Shown: positions 33,834-42,991, counted from the stretch's first letter. The stretch is DNA of 64,000 nucleotides from Rhodococcus sp. KRD162 (GCF_017168335.1 NZ_JABFAU010000011.1:69270-133269), one strand, 5' to 3'. The notes: generated by a model not told the origin, from the sequence alone. Program-made: numbers and translations.

Positions 33834-33898
33834 CACCGCCGGACGTGGAGCGAGACTGAATTGAGCCGATAGGCACTACTGTTCGACGATCTTCCAGC

Positions 33899-34543
33899 TC
33901 AGCGGTACGCCGCGTCGACGGCCTCGTCTCGCTCATGTTGTGCAGGCGCGAAGAGCCGATCGAGGTGATAGGCCACCACCTCAGCGGCATGTTCGTCCGT
34001 GTAGTGGCCGATGAGGATGCCGGTCCCGAGGCCGTTGACCAGCGCCACCAACCTCACGGCCTCGGTGTGAGCATCGCGGTCGGGAGCAATCTCGTTCGCG
34101 GCGAGTGCGCCCTCGAGCACCTCGATGAGCTCGCTCTCGAGCCTGTCGACACCGCTGATGAACGGTTGCTCCGCGATCTGAGGGTTCGTCATCGCCAAGA
34201 CGGCGTAGGACATGCTCAGTTGGTGAAATACCCGGCTGGATTCGTCGGTGGGGAGGGCCTCGGACACGAACGCTTCGATTACCGATCGCGCCGGGAGCGG
34301 CTGCGGGATGTCGGCCAGCCGCTGAGCCCAGCGTTCGTGACTGCAGCGCTCGAGATGGCGTAGCGCACCGACGAGGAGTTGCTCTTTGCTGACGAAGTAG
34401 TACTGGACCAGACGCAGAGAGACACCGGCCTCGGCGGCGACCGATCGCATCGTGACGGCATGCAAACCGTCCCGAGTGGCCGCGCGAACCAGTGCCTCTG
34501 CAATCTGAGTGCGACGTGCAGTGTGGTCGGGCGTGCGCGGCAC
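33899..34543 (-). CDS. TetR-family regulator of the adjacent MFS exporter
   Basis: A 214-residue TetR protein. The helix-turn-helix covers about residues 10-55 (VTMRSVAAEAGVSLRLVQYY, FVSKEQLLVGALRHLE), followed by an all-helical ligand domain. It is divergent from the 14-TM MFS gene, and a perfect palindrome lies upstream of that gene at 34783-34798. It is convergent with the nitroreductase operon. Confidence 0.9.
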   Translation of the reverse strand: MPRTPDHTARRTQIAEALVRAATRDGLHAVTMRSVAAEAGVSLRLVQYYFVSKEQLLVGALRHLERCSHERWAQRLADIPQPLPARSVIEAFVSEALPTDESSRVFHQLSMSYAVLAMTNPQIAEQPFISGVDRLESELIEVLEGALAANEIAPDRDAHTEAVRLVALVNGLGTGILIGHYTDEHAAEVVAYHLDRLFAPAQHERDEAVDAAYR

Positions 34544-34782
34544 GGTTCGCTCCTACGTCGTTCGATCGTTGGTAATTCAACCGTATCGGGTACGAGCGTT
34601 CACCCGCTACCTGTCCGGGTGTCGACTGCCGGCGTGGCGCTCGGAAGGGGAGCGCCGGTCGCTGGGCTCCGAATGTGTTCTGCGCGAGCCGTTTATCGCG
34701 GGTCGAACAACTTTGCCGCACAATACGATCCGTGGGTGCACTGCTGCCGGCTGCCACAGTGGATCTCCGCGGACCCGAAGTA

Positions 34783-34798
34783 TGATACAAACGTATCA
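34783..34798. promoter_or_regulatory. Putative TetR operator
   Basis: TGATACAAACGTATCA is a perfect 6-4-6 palindrome 27 bases upstream of the MFS start. It overlaps TATGAT (34781-34786), a plausible -10 element. Binding of the neighbouring TetR protein here would block MFS transcription. Confidence 0.65.
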
Positions 34799-34824
34799 AC
34801 GACGGTGTCACGAGGAGCGGAACT

Positions 34825-36243
34825 ATGCACGATGGCGCGACGGCGGCTGACGGTGAGCGCTCGCGTCGTGCATCGACCGCCCTCACACTGTCGGTGGTCT
34901 GTGCCGCGCAATTCATGGTGGTACTGGACATTTCCGTAGTGAACGTGGCATTGCCGTCGATCGAGGACTCCCTCGGTTTCGAAGACGGTGGTCTGCAGTG
35001 GGTCGTCAACGCATACGCGCTCACGTTTGCTGGATTCCTGCTCCTGGGCGGCAGACTCGGGGACCTGGCGGGCCGGCGGCGAGTTTTCTTGGTGGGTCTC
35101 GCTGCTTTCTCGGCCGCCAGCCTCGCCGGAGGCCTGGCCGACTCGGCCGGCACCCTGGTGGCGGCACGGGCGGTCCAGGGACTGGGTGCTGCGATTCTGG
35201 CACCGACAACGCTGGCGATATTGACGGCGTCGTTTCCAGAAGGGCCTCGTCGAACTCGTGCACTCGCCACCTGGACCGCAGTGGGTATTGCAGGGGGAAC
35301 AGCAGGGAACTTGGTGGGAGGTGTTCTCACGGAGTATCTTTCGTGGCGATCGACGTTGCTCGTCAATGTGCCCGTCGGACTTGCTGCCGTTGTGCTGACA
35401 GTCCGACACCTCAGGGCCGACCGGCCTACTCCGCCGCGACCACGCCTGGACGCCAGCGGGGCAGTTGTGGCCACTGCCGGTCTGGGCGTTCTCGCGTACG
35501 GAATAACGCAGGCAGCCGGTAGCGGATGGGGTGCCCGGTCGACCGTGCTCTGCATCTCGACCGGGGTACTGCTGCTGATCATGTTCGTGGTGCTCGAAGC
35601 GAGGTTCGCGAGTTCGCCGCTGATACCTCTGCGGATCTTCGGCAATCGTTCGGTCGCAGCAGGCAACGTGGCGATGCTCTTCGCCGGCGCGTGTCTGAAC
35701 CCTATGTGGTACTTCCTGACCCTCACGATGCAGAACATCCTGGGCTACAGCCCAGTTCAGACCGGTCTGGCTTTCTTGCCACACACGATCGTGGCGATTG
35801 CCGTCGGAGCCGGTGCCGCGCCGTGGTTGATGAGCCGTGTCGATGGCCGCGTGCTCATCGCAGGAGGTGCACTGCTGGCCGCGGCTGGTTTCTGGTTGCA
35901 GGCCCAATTGACGAGCGGCAGTAGCTATGCGGCAGGAATCCTGTTGCCTGCCATCGTGTTCAGTATCGGTAGTGGCATGCTGAACACTCCGCTCACTGCG
36001 TCGGTCAACTCGGGTATCGCGCCGGAAGATGCCGGCGCAGCGTCAGGGGTGATGAATACGACCAAGCAAGTCGGAGGTGCCCTTGGCCTGGCGGCGTTGG
36101 TCACCTACGCCGCGGCCAGCGGCAACGACAAGGCAGCCTTGCTGAATTCGTACAACCGTGCCTTTTACGCCATTGCTGCCATCATGATCTTGACCGCGGC
36201 GGTTGCGTTGGCGCTCCCTGCGCACAGAGACCGCAGCGAATAA
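34825..36243 (+). CDS. MFS multidrug exporter, DHA2 (EmrB/QacA) type
   Basis: A 472-residue, 14-TM transporter. TM1 carries VVLDISVVNVALPSIEDSLG, the DHA2 motif D1. LLGGRLGDLAGRRRVFLVGL is motif A, and GVGI-type Gly-rich helices follow (WTAVGIAGGTAGNLVGGVLT). Such proteins use the proton gradient to expel lipophilic drugs or toxic metabolites. GAGGAG lies 8 bases before ATG 34825. It is expected to be repressed by the divergent TetR protein via the palindrome at 34783-34798. Its position after the CoA cluster may mean it exports a toxic pathway compound. Confidence 0.92.
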   Translation: MHDGATAADGERSRRASTALTLSVVCAAQFMVVLDISVVNVALPSIEDSLGFEDGGLQWVVNAYALTFAGFLLLGGRLGDLAGRRRVFLVGLAAFSAASLAGGLADSAGTLVAARAVQGLGAAILAPTTLAILTASFPEGPRRTRALATWTAVGIAGGTAGNLVGGVLTEYLSWRSTLLVNVPVGLAAVVLTVRHLRADRPTPPRPRLDASGAVVATAGLGVLAYGITQAAGSGWGARSTVLCISTGVLLLIMFVVLEARFASSPLIPLRIFGNRSVAAGNVAMLFAGACLNPMWYFLTLTMQNILGYSPVQTGLAFLPHTIVAIAVGAGAAPWLMSRVDGRVLIAGGALLAAAGFWLQAQLTSGSSYAAGILLPAIVFSIGSGMLNTPLTASVNSGIAPEDAGAASGVMNTTKQVGGALGLAALVTYAAASGNDKAALLNSYNRAFYAIAAIMILTAAVALALPAHRDRSE

Positions 36244-36413
36244 TTCTGGCCAGTGTGTCCCGGTGTTACGGCTTGGTCCCGACCAGCTTCTTCAGAACGG
36301 TTGTTCTTGCTCGATAGAAGCTCGAACGGGGCCGAGATTCGTCGCTGCCAGACGAAGTGTCATCGTTGTTCGCGCACGTTATCGCACGAGTTGGACCATG
36401 AGGAGTGGATCGA

Positions 36414-37139
36414 ATGCGGACACTGGGGCTCATCGGCGGAATGAGCTGGGTCAGCACGGCCGAGTATTACCGGCTGATCAACGAGATGGTCGCCGACAGG
36501 CTCGAGGGCTTGCACTCTGCGCACATCGTTCTCGAATCCGTCGACTTCGGTGAGATCGAAGCGCTCAAGCTCGAGGGTAGGTGGGACGAGATCGGTGCCA
36601 GGCTCGTCTCAGCGGCCCGCCGGCTCGAAACGGCAGGGGCCGACGCGATCGTATTGTGTACCAACACGATGCACTACGTCGCGCCGCGGATCGAAGAGGC
36701 GATCCACGTGCCCTTTCTGCACATCGGCGACACCACGGCCGAGGCTGTGGCAGAGCATGGTCTATCGAAGGTCGGTCTGTTGGCCACCGCGTTCACGATG
36801 GAAGAGTCCTTCTATCGCGAACGCTTCTCGGCTCGCGGGGTGCAATTGGTGATTCCGGACGCCGCGGGCCGCGCGGCGGTCAGCAGCATCATCTACGACG
36901 AACTGTGTCACAACATCGTCAAGGAGCAATCGCGTGACACCTACCTCGAGGTGGTCGACGAACTCATCGACGCGGGATGTGAAGGCATTGTCCTCGGATG
37001 CACCGAAGTCGAACTGTTGATAAAGCCGGATGACCTCGCCGTACCAACTTTTCCCACCACACGTTTGCATGCCCGAGCGGCGGTGGACTTTGCGTTGCCC
37101 GCGGCCACCGAGTGTCGAATGAGGGATCGACAGAGCTGA
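36414..37139 (+). CDS. Aspartate/glutamate racemase family protein (YgeA-like)
   Basis: A 241-residue cofactor-independent racemase. MRTLGLIGGMSWVSTAEYYR is the family N-terminus; the two catalytic Cys lie in IVLCTNTMHYVA and IVLGCTEVELLI. It interconverts amino-acid enantiomers, with broad specificity in this subgroup. ATG 36414 has GAGGAG 8 bases upstream, which decides against the earlier GTG at 36405. It lies 170 bases after the MFS exporter with no obvious functional partner. Confidence 0.9.
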   Translation: MRTLGLIGGMSWVSTAEYYRLINEMVADRLEGLHSAHIVLESVDFGEIEALKLEGRWDEIGARLVSAARRLETAGADAIVLCTNTMHYVAPRIEEAIHVPFLHIGDTTAEAVAEHGLSKVGLLATAFTMEESFYRERFSARGVQLVIPDAAGRAAVSSIIYDELCHNIVKEQSRDTYLEVVDELIDAGCEGIVLGCTEVELLIKPDDLAVPTFPTTRLHARAAVDFALPAATECRMRDRQS

Positions 37140-37200
37140 ATGGGCTGGAGTGCGGGTGGCCTCGTCTCGCGCAACCCCGCGGTGGGACGCGGGCACCCTG

Positions 37201-38031
37201 TTACGGCGTCGCCGTTCGCTCGTGACCGGTACCCGAGCGCCACATCTGGTCGCTCGGTAGACCCACGAACGACAGCAGTCGCGTGAGGAGTTCATCCCGC
37301 CACACGAGCGATGACCAGGAGTGGTCTGCACCGGCGATCGCTGTGAATGTCGCTCGCGGCAACAACTCTGCGTAGCGGCGTCCGTACCGGAGCGGCACGA
37401 TCTGGTCTGCGTCGCCGTGGACGATGTCGACGGGGCCGTCGTATCCGGCCGCCGCCGTGTACACGTCGAGGTCATTGCAGATGTCATCGAAGAATGCTTG
37501 TCCGAGCCACATGCCACCGAAATCGAAGCCGCCGTTCTGCGCGACGGAATCGAGAGGCCGGCCTTGGATCTCGTGCTTGACGGCGATGTCGTCGACGACC
37601 ACGCCTGCAGGTGACCACAGGGTGAGGCCGGCGACATGTTCGGGGGCGGTCGCGGCTGCCATTGCTGCTTCCACTGCACCGAGGCTGTGAGCGACGACGT
37701 GAACCGGCGCGTATCGGTCGGCAGCGAACGCGCGGATCATGGTCGAGACCTGCTCGACCTCGTCGCGCAGGGTGATGTCCTGAAACTCGCCGTCGCTCAC
37801 TCCTTGCCCGAGACGGTCGTAGGCGCGGACGACCGCTCCCGCCCCGGCGAGGCGTCGGGCGATCTGAACGAAGAGCCGTTGTGGTCCGATGCTGGACTCG
37901 CCGAAGCCGTGCACGATCAGAACGGACGGTGCTGCGTCTTCGACCACGGCCGGCCGGTACTCGTTGCCGCGAATCAGCTGACCGCCGTGGGAGATCGACA
38001 CCGGGGCCATGCGAGGGTTCTGGATGTTCAT
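37201..38031 (-). CDS. Alpha/beta hydrolase
   Basis: A 276-residue serine hydrolase. SVLIVHGFGESS provides the oxyanion region, HVVAHSLGAVEA the nucleophile elbow with Ser116, VHGDADQIVPLRYG the acid, and IAGADHSWSS the catalytic His. The substrate is unknown; the lysophospholipase/monoglyceride lipase-like layout (HGFGESS, YDRLGQGVSDG) suggests an ester. It starts one base after the phenolic acid decarboxylase stop, so the two form an operon. An attractive idea is that it releases hydroxycinnamates from esters for the decarboxylase. Confidence 0.85.
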   Translation of the reverse strand: MNIQNPRMAPVSISHGGQLIRGNEYRPAVVEDAAPSVLIVHGFGESSIGPQRLFVQIARRLAGAGAVVRAYDRLGQGVSDGEFQDITLRDEVEQVSTMIRAFAADRYAPVHVVAHSLGAVEAAMAAATAPEHVAGLTLWSPAGVVVDDIAVKHEIQGRPLDSVAQNGGFDFGGMWLGQAFFDDICNDLDVYTAAAGYDGPVDIVHGDADQIVPLRYGRRYAELLPRATFTAIAGADHSWSSLVWRDELLTRLLSFVGLPSDQMWRSGTGHERTATP

Positions 38032-38032
38032 C

Positions 38033-38560
38033 TCAGTTGCTCCGGTCGGCGAAGCCTGCCGGAAGGTCGGCGGGCGCGGTGTCGACGACGGTGTCGTCGT
38101 CGATTCCCACGAACTCGAACAGCGTGATGTGCGCGAACTCGGGAACTACATAGATCGGATAGGTGGGGCCTCGATCGCGGAACCGGCGCATCTCGTCGAG
38201 GTGGTCGTTCTGGAACAGGACGGTTCTGGATCCGTCGAGTTCCACCCAGTGAGGGAAGAAGATGGTGCCGTGCACAACGCGGTCCTCGGGAACGACATTC
38301 ACCACGACGCTCGTGCCGGTGGGCTCGTTCCACGAGATCTTGTAAACGCCGCGGCCGAGTGCGACGAGGTCGACTTCCTGTCCCTTGACCCATCGGCCCC
38401 CGACCATTCCGGAGTGAATTCGGTAGTCGATGGTGGTGGCGTTCTTGACGTACATCTCGTACTGCCACCCGTTGGCGTAGGTGTAGATGAATCGATGGCC
38501 GACGATCGAATCCAGGGCCTGTTCGGGGGCGGGGTCGGCAACGCTGGTGTGAATGCTCAT
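38033..38560 (-). CDS. Phenolic acid decarboxylase
   Basis: A 175-residue protein of the PAD family: [60 protein letters not shown], all typical PAD lipocalin-fold segments holding the active-site Tyr, Arg and Glu. The enzyme non-oxidatively decarboxylates p-coumarate, ferulate or caffeate to vinylphenols and serves as detoxification. ATG 38560 gives the family length. It is divergent from a MarR-type gene, matching the known PadR/MarR-controlled pad arrangement, and forms an operon with the hydrolase downstream. Confidence 0.93.
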   Translation of the reverse strand: MSIHTSVADPAPEQALDSIVGHRFIYTYANGWQYEMYVKNATTIDYRIHSGMVGGRWVKGQEVDLVALGRGVYKISWNEPTGTSVVVNVVPEDRVVHGTIFFPHWVELDGSRTVLFQNDHLDEMRRFRDRGPTYPIYVVPEFAHITLFEFVGIDDDTVVDTAPADLPAGFADRSN

Positions 38561-38584
38561 GACTCCATGATCGCCGAGAAATGC

Positions 38585-38597
38585 GTTTGTTGCAAAC
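38585..38597. promoter_or_regulatory. Putative MarR operator, decarboxylase/marR intergenic
   Basis: GTTTGTTGCAAAC is a 5-3-5 palindrome in the 66 bases between the divergent decarboxylase and MarR starts. Its position fits joint control of both genes. Confidence 0.5.
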
Positions 38598-38626
38598 CTA
38601 AATATGAGACTGAGTAGTCTGGCTCG

Positions 38627-39100
38627 GTGGACGATTCCGACAGCACAGCCGGCCTTGCCGATATCGCCCGCCGCCTGAGCGAGGAGATAGGACCCTTCCG
38701 GCGCGTACTGCTCAACTCCTCCCGCTCGCGCGCCGGACTCAAAGCCTTGCCCGACGCGCAGATCGAGATCCTGCGAAGGCTCTTCCCGGACAAGTGGGAG
38801 GGCCCGACTGTGCTCGGGCGTCAGCTGGGGTTGGCTCGTCCCACGATCAGCAACCTCGTCCGAACCATGGAGTCGGACGGCCTCGTCGCTCGCCGACCCG
38901 ACGAATCGGATGCGCGAAGCATGCGCGTCGGCCTCACCGATCTTGCGCGAGAACAACTTCGGGTCTACGACATCGCGGCGGAAGGGCTACTCGTGGACAT
39001 ACTCGGCGACCTGACGCACGCTCAGCAACGCACCTTGCGTGACGCCGTTCCGTTGCTCGGGCACATCCGCGCGAAACTGGAAACCGGCGAGTCTCGGTGA
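38627..39100 (+). CDS. MarR-family regulator of phenolic acid decarboxylase
   Basis: A 157-residue winged-helix protein: [20 protein letters not shown], then [20 protein letters not shown] (recognition helix) and [20 protein letters not shown] (wing). It starts with GTG 38627 and is divergent from the decarboxylase gene. The likely inducer is a hydroxycinnamic acid, inferred from the neighbour. Confidence 0.88.
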   Translation: MDDSDSTAGLADIARRLSEEIGPFRRVLLNSSRSRAGLKALPDAQIEILRRLFPDKWEGPTVLGRQLGLARPTISNLVRTMESDGLVARRPDESDARSMRVGLTDLAREQLRVYDIAAEGLLVDILGDLTHAQQRTLRDAVPLLGHIRAKLETGESR

Positions 39101-39155
39101 GAGTCGTTTCGGCCGATGCAGCCGACGTCGATCGCGCATCGAATCGGGTGAGAAG

Positions 39156-39622
39156 TCACCGCGGCGGCACTGCAGTGAACTGAACCGACGGCGTGTCCTC
39201 GTCCTGACCAGTCGTGCCCGCCAATGCCTCCAGTGCACTCGCGGCCTGGACCGCTCGGCGAAACGCGTCCACACTTTCCCGGTGACCCTCCGGTCGAGAA
39301 GCGAGAGCGATGATCGCCTGCGGGCCGTCGAGTTCGATGTATCGGACGTCGGGATTGGGAAGGTAGCGCCGTGCGGGCTCGGCGTACACCCCGACAGTCC
39401 CCGACATGGCCACTGCCGATGGAATATTCAGCGGCGAGCGCACCCGAACCCCGTATCGCGGATAGCTGCCTGCAGCCCAGGCAGCGAGGCCGGGTTGTCC
39501 GACCGGTTCGATACACGGTCGGTCGCCGAGATCATCGGGTGTCAAATGAGTTGCGCCCGCGAGGTCCGATTCGACCGGAACCACGGCGTACCGATCGATT
39601 CCCATCACGTGCTCGACCCGAC
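39156..39622 (-). pseudogene. LysR-type regulator, C-terminal effector domain only
   Basis: The minus-strand frame reads VEHVMGIDRYAVVPVESDLA, HLTPDDLGDRPCIEPVG, and ends with a region typical of the last third of LysR effector domains. The helix-turn-helix and linker are missing and the frame breaks at about 39622, where a truncated cyclase begins on the other strand. The fragment cannot bind DNA. Confidence 0.65.
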
Positions 39623-39937
39623 GTCGAATCCGGTTGCGGCATGGGACGAGACGCCACCCTCTACCTGCTCGAGAGGGGGGTCCGCGTGACCGGCACCGAC
39701 GCCTGGAGCTGGGATGCGCCCTTCGTGCACACCGCAGCCCGGTTCGCCGAAGAACACGACCCGTCCGTCATCTGGGAAGGGCATCGCGTCGGACACGACA
39801 TCGGATACTGCCACCTGGAAAAGCTCAACGGACTCGAACAGCTACCCGACACGGGATTCGAAGTCTCCTGCTTCCCGGTGAAAATCCAAGCTGCCTCGGC
39901 GGGGTGGACGCGCGCAGTTGCCATCATGGACGTGTAG
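39623..39937 (+). pseudogene. Cyclase-family (kynurenine formamidase-like) protein, C-terminal remnant
   Basis: The plus-strand frame starts at the junction with ESGCGMGRDATLYLLERGVR and runs through VTGTDAWSWDAPFVHTAARF to LPDTGFEVSCFPVKIQAASA and a stop at 39937. This is the C-terminal half of a cyclase/metal-dependent hydrolase of the kynurenine-formamidase fold. The metal-binding N-terminal HxGTHxD part is missing. It abuts the LysR remnant back to back. Confidence 0.7.
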
Positions 39938-40072
39938 GCACGCTGACGGCTCGGACCGTGAACCAGATGTGGCACCGATAGTTCGGATCCGCACTGGACG
40001 TCGCTGACGGCGGCGGTCGCCGGATTCGCCCGCGCCCACAGTCGTCCTCGGTCCACCCGGTACGTTCGAGGC

Positions 40073-40240
40073 GTGAAACCTGCGATCACGTGGCTCGAAG
40101 AATTCGGTGCTGCACCACTGATGATCACACCGTCGCCCATGGAACAGGTCGTGCCGGGCATCGCGGTGGAGGGTCCGGTGGCCGAGTTCGGCGACGCCGT
40201 TCGTGAACTGCACCGGCAACGTCACGCGTCGGCGCAGTGA
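40073..40240 (+). CDS. Small hypothetical protein upstream of membrane esterase
   Basis: A 55-residue frame from GTG 40073 (start VKPAITWLEEFGAAPLMITP) with high third-position GC and a stop overlapping the next gene. No signal peptide or known domain. The overlap suggests translational coupling with the esterase, but the small size leaves it uncertain. Confidence 0.4.
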   Translation: MKPAITWLEEFGAAPLMITPSPMEQVVPGIAVEGPVAEFGDAVRELHRQRHASAQ

Positions 40241-41625
40241 TGGTGCATGCAGGTGCCGAAAGCGGAAGCGGTCGGCGGACGAGAACCGTGACCGTTGCGC
40301 TCGCAGTGACGGGCGGCGTCAGCGTGGTGCTGGCGTGGCTCGAGTTCCTCCTCATCCGTCAGCAGCTGGCGGTGGGATTGTGGGTCATCGCCGTAGCGGT
40401 GGTAGGGATATCTCTCGTGCGCTCGTCCTCAGCGGGAAAGCGTGCAGCCGTTGGCGTATCGCTCGGCACCGTCGCTGTCGTCACTCAGGTGGCATGGCTG
40501 GTGACGGGCATGCACACCCTGTGGGTCACGACCTTGGCCGCAACGATTGCGTTCGGCTTCTTCGTGCTCGCCTCGGTGTGGGCAGGACGTTCGGCGGTCT
40601 CCGCCCGTAGAGCTGCTACCGCGATCCCGGCCGGCGTCGCAGCGGCGATTGCGACGGTGGTCTCGGTCGTGATCATCGGCGTGGCAGCCGATCCGGCACC
40701 GCTGGTTCGATCGCTCCAGGCGTTGGGGAACAGTAACTCGTTCGAGCCCGACGCCCCGACATCGACGTCGGTGGTCGACGGCGCGGTTCTGACCAACGAC
40801 GTCGAATACGGCTCGGCGCTTCCGAATTCGTTCCTCGACATCTATATCGCCGACGAGAATCGGTCGGTGAGTCGGCCGACGTACGTCACGGTCCACGGTG
40901 GCGGCTGGATAGTAGGGGACAAAACGGACGGTGCCCCCAGTGCAGATTCCGAGGGTGCGTCGTGGGCCGGGCCCATGCTGGACGCCGGTTACAACGTGGT
41001 GTCGGTGAACTACGCGTTCGCGCCGAAGTTCCGTTTCCCTACGCAGACAATACAACTGGGGCAGGCCATGCGGTTTCTCGAGGCGAATGCCGATCGGTAC
41101 GGCCTCGACATGAGCCGCGTCGTGCTCGCCGGAACCAGTGCGGGTGGCCACATCGTGGGCAATTACGCCACTGTGCAGACCAACCCCGAGTACGCACGAG
41201 CACTGGGTATCGAACCCACCATGAATCGCAGTGCCTTGAAGGCGCTCGTGTTCGAGAGCGCCGCGCTCGATGTCGGTAGAGCGGGAGCCCCACAATCACC
41301 GAGCCCGTCCAACGGCTTCTTCTTCGACATTTCCGCCCGCAGCTACCTCGACACCACCGACCCGGCAGTGCTGGCGCAGGCGAACGTGATCGGCAATGTC
41401 ACAGCAGACTTTCCACCGAGTTTCATCTCCGATGGCAACACCGGGACCTTCCCTGACCAGGCAGCCGAACTGAGCGCGAAGCTGGACAGGGTGGGAGTCG
41501 AGAATCGGCTGAATCTGTACAGCAAGAACGAGGCGAGACTCGACCATTCCTTCATGTCGGTGGATTCACGGTGGACCGACGATTACCGCCGCCTCGAGAT
41601 CGAGTTTCTCCGCGGCATCGTCTGA
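40240..41625 (+). CDS. Membrane-anchored alpha/beta hydrolase (HSL/BD-FAE-like esterase)
   Basis: A 461-residue protein in two parts. Residues about 15-145 hold four to five hydrophobic helices (VTVALAVTGGVSVVLAWLEF, VGLWVIAVAVVGISLVRSSS and so on). Residues about 190-461 form a hydrolase with HGGGWIVGDK (oxyanion hole), VVLAGTSAGGHIVG (nucleophile Ser), FISDGNTGTFPDQ (acid region) and LDHSFMS (His). The catalytic domain therefore follows an N-terminal membrane module and is probably on the outer face. ATG 40240 or GTG 40237 can start it. Ester substrate unknown. Confidence 0.82.
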   Translation: MVHAGAESGSGRRTRTVTVALAVTGGVSVVLAWLEFLLIRQQLAVGLWVIAVAVVGISLVRSSSAGKRAAVGVSLGTVAVVTQVAWLVTGMHTLWVTTLAATIAFGFFVLASVWAGRSAVSARRAATAIPAGVAAAIATVVSVVIIGVAADPAPLVRSLQALGNSNSFEPDAPTSTSVVDGAVLTNDVEYGSALPNSFLDIYIADENRSVSRPTYVTVHGGGWIVGDKTDGAPSADSEGASWAGPMLDAGYNVVSVNYAFAPKFRFPTQTIQLGQAMRFLEANADRYGLDMSRVVLAGTSAGGHIVGNYATVQTNPEYARALGIEPTMNRSALKALVFESAALDVGRAGAPQSPSPSNGFFFDISARSYLDTTDPAVLAQANVIGNVTADFPPSFISDGNTGTFPDQAAELSAKLDRVGVENRLNLYSKNEARLDHSFMSVDSRWTDDYRRLEIEFLRGIV

Positions 41626-41637
41626 TCCACCGCTGCC

Positions 41638-42390
41638 TCAACTCGGTCCGAAACGCTCGGTTCGAATGTTCCCAGCCGCGTGACCGCGCGCCACCAGCAT
41701 GTCGGCCACGGTATCGACGAAGCTCGTAGGACCGCAGACGTAGCATCGCGGCTCGAATTCTGCCGGCCATCCGTGGGCGTCGAGGTCCTCGATCGTGATG
41801 CGGCCGAGGGGCCGCGCGTTGCCTGCCGGAGCCCGCCGCGTGTGGATCATCGTGACGTCCACACCGGCGGGAGGGTGAGCCCACTCGTCCGAGTAGTAGA
41901 CCTCGGCAGGCTCGCGTACGGAGTACAGCACCCGGAACGGCACCCGTCCGCCCGTCGCGGACGCCTGCGCGCGCACCATTGCGCGCAGCGGGACGATGCC
42001 GGAACCCCCACCCACCAACAGGATCGGCGGAGAGGGTGTCTCGGAGGGCCGGGACGGCCGCCAGACGAACCAACGCCCTACCGGACCGCGGATTTCGATG
42101 CGATCGCCAACCTCGACGGCCTCGACGAGGTACGGCGACACCTCCCCGTCGGCGACATTCTGCACCGCGATCTCGATGCGCGAGGTGCCGTCGGGGGCCG
42201 AGGCCACGGAGTAGCTTCGCTGTGCGCTGTAACCGTCCTCGGCGGTGAGCTTGACGTCCACGTGCTGCCCGGCGAGATGGCCCGGCCAACCGTCGACGTC
42301 GAGAACGAGGGTGGATGCGGTGGGGGTCTCACGTCGCACGGTCGCCACCGTGGCAACGAGCCAGGGTTTCGCCCCGGCCGTCACGGCCAC
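41638..42390 (-). CDS. FNR-family FAD/NAD(P) oxidoreductase, partner of molybdopterin enzyme
   Basis: A 250-residue ferredoxin-NADP reductase-type protein without an iron-sulfur domain. RSYSVASAP is the FAD-binding motif, VGGGSGIVPLRAMV the NAD(P) phosphate loop, and YVCGPTSFVDTVAD the C-terminal nicotinamide motif. GTG 42390 follows the stop of the molybdopterin gene after one base. A longer frame to 42447 would overlap that gene and is less likely. It probably delivers or accepts electrons for the adjacent sulfite-oxidase-fold enzyme. Confidence 0.85.
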   Translation of the reverse strand: MAVTAGAKPWLVATVATVRRETPTASTLVLDVDGWPGHLAGQHVDVKLTAEDGYSAQRSYSVASAPDGTSRIEIAVQNVADGEVSPYLVEAVEVGDRIEIRGPVGRWFVWRPSRPSETPSPPILLVGGGSGIVPLRAMVRAQASATGGRVPFRVLYSVREPAEVYYSDEWAHPPAGVDVTMIHTRRAPAGNARPLGRITIEDLDAHGWPAEFEPRCYVCGPTSFVDTVADMLVARGHAAGNIRTERFGPS

Positions 42391-42391
42391 G

Positions 42392-42991
42392 TCAGTCGCC
42401 CTGGTAGCGCTGCTCGCGCCAGGGATCTCCGTAGTCGTGGTATCCACCGCGCTCCCAGAAGCCCTGTTCGTTCTCCAGGGTCAGTTCGATGCGTGAGATC
42501 CACTTCGCCGATTTCCAGAAATACAGATGGGGAACCAGAAGCCTTGCCGGGCCACCGTGTTCGCGAGCCAGCGGAGCGCCGTCGAACTCGGTGACCAACC
42601 AGGCCTTCCCATTCCTGAGGTCCTCCAAGGGGAGGTTGGTGGTGTAGCCGTCGAACCCGTGCACCACCACGTAGCCGGCATCGGTGTCGAGACCGTCGAG
42701 CAGAACGTCCAGGCTCACGCCCTTCCAGGTGGTGTCGAGCTTCGACCACTTGGTGACACAGTGGATGTCGACGGTCGGAGTCTCGTGCGGAAGAGCTGCG
42801 AATTCGTCCCAGGTCCAGCTGCGAGTCTCGCCCCGTTCGGTGCTGACCGAGAACGACCACGCGTCGGTCGCGACCACGGGTGCGGGCCCGATCGCGAGGA
42901 CCGGGAAGTCCTTGGTCAGATACTGGCCGGGGGGAGTGCGCCCGTCGTCGCCCCGCCGGCGGCCCACGAAGCCCTTCGAGATCAATGCCAT
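42392..42991 (-). CDS. Sulfite-oxidase-fold molybdopterin-dependent oxidoreductase
   Basis: A 199-residue single-domain molybdoenzyme. VDIHCVTKWSKLDTTWKGVS contains the Cys that coordinates molybdenum; GYVVVHGFDGYTTNLPLEDL and GGPARLLVPHLYFWKSAKWI are further cofactor-binding segments. The Trp-Lys-x-x-K-W-I ending matches the YuiH/small-SUOX group. No Tat signal is visible, so it may be cytosolic, unlike periplasmic MsrP. It is followed by the FNR-type reductase in the same operon. Substrate unknown. Confidence 0.88.
   Translation of the reverse strand: MALISKGFVGRRRGDDGRTPPGQYLTKDFPVLAIGPAPVVATDAWSFSVSTERGETRSWTWDEFAALPHETPTVDIHCVTKWSKLDTTWKGVSLDVLLDGLDTDAGYVVVHGFDGYTTNLPLEDLRNGKAWLVTEFDGAPLAREHGGPARLLVPHLYFWKSAKWISRIELTLENEQGFWERGGYHDYGDPWREQRYQGD

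Noticed and set aside
33981..35738. 585-codon minus-strand frame across the TetR gene and the MFS exporter
   Set aside because: The translation is low-complexity Arg/Ala/Ser with no motif and conflicts with two well-supported genes.
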